DNA of 36,364 bases from Alicyclobacillus contaminans DSM 17975 (GTDB taxonomy: Bacteria > Bacillota > Bacilli > Alicyclobacillales > Alicyclobacillaceae): positions 1-36,364 of the forward strand of contig NZ_AUCA01000033.1 of NCBI RefSeq assembly GCF_000429525.1. Reading direction: 5' to 3'. The notes under the pieces are model-generated. The model saw only the letters and a program-made list of their open reading frames with translations. It had not been told where the DNA came from and made no database searches. This document shows, piece by piece, positions 32,498-36,364 of the stretch. How positions within the stretch are numbered: the first letter of the stretch is position 1; every line of letters starts with the position of its first letter. The position numbers and the translations under genes were made by a program.

Positions 32498-34015
32498 TCA
32501 AAACAACATCTGATACCAGGGACGCTCCTCCACGTGGTGAACCAGCGACTGATGCACGTGCTTGACTTGGGTGTACTCGTCCAGGGCGTGCTTGCCCATT
32601 TCCCGTCCAAATCCACTCTGCTTGTAGCCGCCGAACGGCGCGTCCGACCGAAGCATGTGCCAATCGTTAATCCAAATGGTGCCTGCCTTCAAATACCGAG
32701 CGATTCGGAATGCCTCGTTGGCGTCCCGGGTCCAGATGCCGGCGGCCAATCCGTAGATGGTGTCGTTGGCGATGGACACAGCTTCTTTCACATCTCTGTA
32801 GCGGATGACGGACAGCACCGGTCCGAAAATCTCCTCACGGGCTATTTTCATGTCGTTGGTGACGTCGGCGAAGATGGTGGGTTCGATGAAGCAACCGCCT
32901 TCGCACCCGGCCACGCGCACCGGCTGACCGCCGCAGACCAGTCGAGCCCCTTCCGCCTTCCCCGATTCGATGTATTCGAGAATGGTTTCAAACTGTTTCA
33001 TGGAAATGACGGGGCCCATGCCGGTGGTCTCGGACAACGGATTGCCAATGGGAATGCGCTGCGCCAATTCCGCCAACCGCTGAACCACTTCGTCGTAGAT
33101 GTCGTCGTGGACCAACACGCGCGTGCCCGATTCGCAAATTTGCCCCGCATGCAGGAACACGCCGAACAGAATCCCCGGAATGGCCACATGGAGGTCCGCG
33201 TCTGGGAGCACAATGGCCGGTGATTTACCGCCCAATTCCAACGTGACCCGTTTGACACTGCCGGCAGCGAGCTGCATGATGCGGCGTCCAACCTCGGTCG
33301 ATCCGGTGAAGGCCACTTTGTCCACCTCCGGGTGCGTCACCAGCGCCTCCCCCACCGATGCGCCGGGCCCAGCCACGACGTTGAACACGCCCGCTGGCAC
33401 GCCGGCTTCGGCGGCCAATTGCGCCAACTTCAACGTCGAGAGCGGCGTGTTGGACGCCGGTTTGACCACGATGGCGTTGCCCATGGCCAGGGCGGGAACG
33501 ACTTTCCACATGGCCAGAAGCATCGGGAAGTTCCACGCGCAGATGGCGGCGCAGACGCCGATGGGCTCCCGCCACACCTGATTGGTGCTGGGGCCCGGAA
33601 ACGGCAGGCTCGGCAGCGTTTCCACATACGGGTACTCCTTGAGAAATTTCGCCGCGTTCTGCAGGAGGTCACAGATCTGCAGAATGTCGGAATTGGCCAC
33701 GCGCCGCACCGTTCCGCCGGAACTGATGACCTCCAGGTACACCAATTCGTCCGCGTTTTCCAGGATCTTTTTTGCGAAGTTCAGGAGAATCAAAGCCCGG
33801 TACTCTGGCGCCAACCTCGACCACACTCCGGATTCGAAGGCGGTTCGCGCAGCCCGGACTGCGGCGTCCACGTCGTTCACGTCCGCCTTGGCCACTTTGG
33901 CCACAACCTCGCCAGTGGCCGGATTCACCACATCAAACGTCTCGCCCGATTTCGCCGGTTGCCACCTGCCGTTCACAAACAGGGAAAACTCCAATGTTTT
34001 TGTAACCGTTTCCAC
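32498..34015 (-). CDS. NAD(P)-dependent aldehyde dehydrogenase
   Basis: 505 residues. AICAWNFPMLLAMWKVVPAL and KPASNTPLSTLKLAQLA bind the cofactor, FTGSTEVGRRIM and ELGGKSPAIVLPDAD hold the general-base Glu, and the catalytic Cys sits in HAGQICESGTRVLV. EEIFGPVLSVIRY and DAPFGGYKQSGFGREMGKHA complete the fold. It oxidises an aldehyde to the acid, possibly of betaine-aldehyde or aromatic type; the substrate cannot be read off. GTG 34015 has AAGGAGTGGG upstream. The broken R2lox gene precedes it by 38 bases and the alcohol dehydrogenase follows, so all three share one promoter. Confidence 0.92.
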   Translation of the reverse strand: METVTKTLEFSLFVNGRWQPAKSGETFDVVNPATGEVVAKVAKADVNDVDAAVRAARTAFESGVWSRLAPEYRALILLNFAKKILENADELVYLEVISSGGTVRRVANSDILQICDLLQNAAKFLKEYPYVETLPSLPFPGPSTNQVWREPIGVCAAICAWNFPMLLAMWKVVPALAMGNAIVVKPASNTPLSTLKLAQLAAEAGVPAGVFNVVAGPGASVGEALVTHPEVDKVAFTGSTEVGRRIMQLAAGSVKRVTLELGGKSPAIVLPDADLHVAIPGILFGVFLHAGQICESGTRVLVHDDIYDEVVQRLAELAQRIPIGNPLSETTGMGPVISMKQFETILEYIESGKAEGARLVCGGQPVRVAGCEGGCFIEPTIFADVTNDMKIAREEIFGPVLSVIRYRDVKEAVSIANDTIYGLAAGIWTRDANEAFRIARYLKAGTIWINDWHMLRSDAPFGGYKQSGFGREMGKHALDEYTQVKHVHQSLVHHVEERPWYQMLF

Positions 34016-34053
34016 GTGATGCCCACTCCTTCGCTCCAGGATTCCAGGTCCCG

Positions 34054-34648
34054 TCAGTCCACGCCCACAACCGCCTCGGGCAGTCGATAAATTTCATCCA
34101 CCGACTTGCCCAACGCCCGCTTCAGCACGTCCATTCGCTTCTGCAATTGTTTCATTGAAAACTGCATCACGGCGTCCAATGGAATGGCGTACGGATTACC
34201 GACGTCCGTCTGCGTTCCTTCCTCGTTCAGCCGGACGGCCAGGGGCGCCAATTCCTGCATGCGTTGAACAATTCGTTCGTACAGCCCCGGATGTTCACAG
34301 ATTAAACGCTGCAGCAGGAACGTGCCGTAGCCAATGTGGCGAGATTCATCCCGCTTCAGGTAGCCAATGCCCGTCATCAGCCCGGGCATTTTCCTCCCGG
34401 GCAATCACCATCACGAGCGGTAGCAGGTCCAGCGTGACAGCTTCCTCACCGGCCTGAAACTGAGCGAGCAACCGAAGCGTCCCTTCGCGCTGCGGATCGG
34501 TCAGTTCCTGCCAATCCGCCACGTCCCGGCTGAGATCGATATCTTTGGGATCCCAGATCCCAAAACGCTTCGCTTTCTGATACAGGCGATACGGTAGGAT
34601 ATCTTCGCGAAGAGACCGGGTGACTGTTGCGAATGTCGCGTGCTCCAT
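34054..34648 (-). pseudogene. R2-like ligand-binding oxidase (R2lox), internal deletion plus frameshift
   Basis: The first part reads TRSLREDILPYRLYQKAKRF, IDLSRDVADWQELTDPQREG and FQAGEEAVTLDLLPLVMVIA, the N-terminal third of R2lox with its first ligand Glu. After about residue 80 it jumps out of frame to MPGLMTGIGYLKRDESRHIG, the C-terminal part with the last Glu and His ligands. Compared with the usual 310 or so residues about 120 are missing, with the ligands between. The break lies between two CCCGGGC copies (34381-34387 and 34396-34402). ATG 34648 has AGGAGG at ideal distance, so the remains are transcribed and initiated normally. Intact relatives hold an Mn/Fe cofactor. Confidence 0.85.
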
Positions 34649-34785
34649 GCGCATCCTCCTCAGGTATGCAGCGAGCGGTGGCACCGAAGGAACGGTCGCG
34701 GCCGCAGTCTGACATGGTGTCAACCCCGAGCAACCCGAACATTCGGTGGAGATACGTGTGCCGCAAACATTTTCGATCAATTCAG

Positions 34786-34816
34786 ATTATACAGACTGTA
34801 TCAGATGATATGTCAA
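34786..34816 (-). promoter_or_regulatory. Promoter of the R2lox-ALDH-ADH operon, 19-bp spacer with dyad
   Basis: Perfect TTGACA (34811-34816) and TATAAT (34786-34791) are 19 bases apart. ATACAG-A-CTGTAT (34789-34801) and TATCAGATGATA (34799-34810) are dyads in the spacer. Over-long spacers with dyads are typical of MerR-activated promoters. This and the next hairpin are all I see in the 34649-34958 gap. Confidence 0.7.
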
Positions 34817-34905
34817 TGTCCTGGAGCGTCGTTGCACGGCAGCTCCGGCATCCAGCGGCGTCATGCTCCCATTTCCTCTTTCATTTGTCCTCATTCGTCC
34901 GTCAA

Positions 34906-34935
34906 TCGAAAAGAGCGCGGATTCCCGCGCTCTTT
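34906..34935 (-). terminator. Intrinsic terminator of the aldo/keto reductase gene
   Basis: AAAGAGCGCGG (34910-34920) pairs perfectly with CCGCGCTCTTT (34925-34935), loop of four; on the minus strand it is followed by TTCGATTG. Confidence 0.8.
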
Positions 34936-34958
34936 GGCAAGTTTGTGGGTGGATGAGA

Positions 34959-35933
34959 TCACCAGATGGGCACGAAGCCGTCAATTTCCTTCAATACCGC
35001 TTCCACGCGCTCCAGCACCTCGTCCGTCAGAACCACATCCAAAGCTTTGACGTTCTCCTCCACCTGTTGCACGCGGCTCGCTCCGATGATGGCGGAACTC
35101 ACATTCGGTTGACGCAGCACCCACGCAATCGCCAGTTGCGACAGGGTGAATCCCAGTTCCTTCGCAATGCCTTCGAGCTTCTGCACACAGGTGAGCACGT
35201 CGTCCCGCAGGTAGCTCCGGATCCAGTAGTTCGTCTGGTCGTTCGCAGCTCGACTGTCCTGCGGAATGGACGCGCCCGGCTTGTACTTGCCCGTCAAAAT
35301 TCCCTGCGCCAGTGGTGAGAATACCACCTGTCCCACCCCGAACTGTTCGCAGGTGGGAATGACGTCTTTCTCGATGTAGCGCACCAGCATGTTGTAGATG
35401 GGCTGGTTGGAGATGATGGGATGGAGATTTCGCTTCTCCTCAATCCCCTTCGCACGAGCGATTTGTGCCGCAGACCATTCGCTCACCCCGGCGTAGAGAA
35501 TTTTGCCCTGCGCCACCAGGTCATCCAGCGCCCGCAACGTCTCTTCCAACGGAACCGTGTCATCGAAACGGTGGCATTGGTACAAATCTATGTACTCGAC
35601 ACCCAGGCGGCGCAGGCTTGCCTCACACTGCTCCACGATGTGTTTGCGGGACAACCCCCGGTCATTCGGCCCGTCTCCCATCGGGAAGTACACCTTGGTG
35701 GCCAGCACGTAGCTCGAACGGGGATACTTGCGCAGCGCTTCTCCGACCACGGTTTCGGCTGCGCCCTGATTGTACGCGTTGGCGGTGTCAAAGAAGTTGA
35801 TGCCGAGCTCGTACGCCCGGTCAATGCACGCGATGGCCGTATCCCGCTCCGTCGCGGTGCCATACGTCAACCAACTCCCCAGTGCAATTTCACTGACGCG
35901 AAGCCCGCTGTCGCCAAGTTTGCGATATTTCAT
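34959..35933 (-). CDS. Aldo/keto reductase (Kv-beta-like family)
   Basis: 324 residues, a TIM barrel. The catalytic tetrad is visible: Asp and Tyr in FFDTANAYNQGAAE, Lys in VLATKVYFPMGD, His in DLYQCHRFD. SNQPIYNMLVRYIEKDVIP and VFSPLAQGILTGKYKPG match the K+-channel beta-subunit-like group. It reduces aldehydes or ketones with NADPH in the cytosol; substrate unknown. ATG 35933 has AAGGAGTGG in front. A single-gene unit with its own terminator, but next to the ALDH/ADH operon, so a common role in carbonyl handling is possible. Confidence 0.92.
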   Translation of the reverse strand: MKYRKLGDSGLRVSEIALGSWLTYGTATERDTAIACIDRAYELGINFFDTANAYNQGAAETVVGEALRKYPRSSYVLATKVYFPMGDGPNDRGLSRKHIVEQCEASLRRLGVEYIDLYQCHRFDDTVPLEETLRALDDLVAQGKILYAGVSEWSAAQIARAKGIEEKRNLHPIISNQPIYNMLVRYIEKDVIPTCEQFGVGQVVFSPLAQGILTGKYKPGASIPQDSRAANDQTNYWIRSYLRDDVLTCVQKLEGIAKELGFTLSQLAIAWVLRQPNVSSAIIGASRVQQVEENVKALDVVLTDEVLERVEAVLKEIDGFVPIW

Positions 35934-35963
35934 GTTGCCACTCCTTTCGAAGGATTCCCATTT

Positions 35964-35969
35964 ATTATA
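35964..35969 (-). promoter_or_regulatory. Candidate -10 element of the aldo/keto reductase gene
   Basis: A perfect TATAAT lies 30 bases upstream of the start codon. No good -35 hexamer is found at 16-18 bases. Confidence 0.45.
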
Positions 35970-36055
35970 CCTCTCTCTATGATCTTTCGTTTTCTCCCGT
36001 ATTCTAGCTCAATCGCAGTATTTCTCGTTTGACCTGACAGACAGATTTGACCGAG

Positions 36056-36364
36056 GTAAGCGTCAAACCCCTCACACCTTGCGCTTCTCCAGACTTCGTG
36101 CGAGAGTCATGCACAGCAACAATCAGCCCCGCCAGGGAACCCAGCGGGGCGATTTCTCATGCTATGCTTTTTTCCCGCGCCTGCGGATCCGTTCCGGCAG
36201 GCGGTCCGACCACGGGAGTAACTCATCCATCGCCGCCCGGTCGTCCGTTCGGATGTTGGGCAACCGCTCGAACAGGTATTCCAGGTACAGATACGGGTCC
36301 AGCCCGTTCTCCTTGGCTGTCTCCACCAGGCTGTAGGCAATGGCGCTCGCCCTTGCCCCGCGCG
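36056..36364 (-). mobile_element. IS66-family insertion sequence, end inside the window
   Basis: GTAAGCGTC at 36056 is the usual tip of IS66-family inverted repeats, and the transposase C-terminus lies directly inside it. If this is the end, the 8-bp target repeat should be TGACCGAG (36048-36055). A GCCCCGC/GCGGGGC hairpin (36126-36150) sits between tip and gene. The rest is outside the window. Confidence 0.72.
36162..36364 (-). CDS. IS66-family transposase (TnpC), C-terminal fragment
   Basis: 66 codons before the stop are readable. ARASAIAYSLVETAKENGLD followed by PYLYLEYLFERLPN and DELLPWSDRLPERIRRRGKK is the standard end of IS66 transposases. The reading frame is intact as far as it goes; the DDE catalytic core lies beyond the right window edge. 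The stop is a TAG at 36162-36164, about 100 bases from the element tip. Confidence 0.85.
   Translation of the reverse strand, partial: RGARASAIAYSLVETAKENGLDPYLYLEYLFERLPNIRTDDRAAMDELLPWSDRLPERIRRRGKKA

Overview
The window looks like chromosomal DNA (moderately high G+C by eye) from an aerobic, Gram-positive, low-lipid-A Firmicute of the Bacillales, most likely the Alicyclobacillaceae or a close relative. The evidence is strong AGGAGG-type ribosome binding sites with frequent GTG/TTG starts, a FabL-type enoyl reductase, a qoxABCD menaquinol oxidase, the Bacillus-type yhbD-yhbE-yhbF bactofilin cluster, an efeUOB iron system and GlpP-type antitermination. The genus is an inference from gene content only. 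The window is framed by two insertion-sequence fragments: the 5' part of an ISLre2-family transposase at the left and the 3' part of an IS66-family element at the right, whose terminus can be placed at 36056.

Layout. 560-2602: fabF and fabL, convergent with abutting stop codons (fatty-acid elongation). 2818-5096: a multi-membrane-span GT-C type glycosyltransferase and, convergent to it, a membrane-anchored SurA-N/PrsA-like protein. 5312-9587 (minus): the qox operon, read qoxA-B-C-D, preceded by two tiny single-span membrane protein genes. 9838-13247 (minus): yhbD-like regulator, two bactofilins and a 14-TM efflux pump, apparently one operon ending at a strong terminator. 13377-16025: a YvlD-like membrane protein, purU, a small-ORF region and rpsD. 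16225-21430: efeO-efeB-efeU, a small hypothetical gene, and a 2-Cys peroxiredoxin; related palindromes occur near efeO, the small gene and the peroxiredoxin. 21634-24346: DUF1641 protein, an unknown protein with a basic tail, an LLM flavin oxidoreductase and MsrB.

24436-31111 is a glycerol/dihydroxyacetone module: dhaK-dhaL-dhaM (minus) diverging from glpP, glpK and glpD (plus). The leaders of glpK, glpD and also dhaK each carry the same short GRRGAR-ACCRC motif forming the outer stem of an intrinsic terminator, so GlpP antitermination probably covers dihydroxyacetone kinase too; a near-perfect cre site lies in the dhaK leader. GlpK has Ser230 where Bacillus GlpK has the HPr-phosphorylated His.

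31221-34648 (minus) is an operon of an R2lox-type di-metal oxidase, an aldehyde dehydrogenase and an iron-type alcohol dehydrogenase. The R2lox gene is broken by an internal deletion plus frameshift that removes several metal ligands. The promoter of this operon has perfect consensus hexamers with an over-long 19-bp spacer and a dyad, the architecture typical of MerR-family control. An aldo/keto reductase (34959-35933) follows, then the IS66 end. No tRNA, rRNA or CRISPR array was seen.
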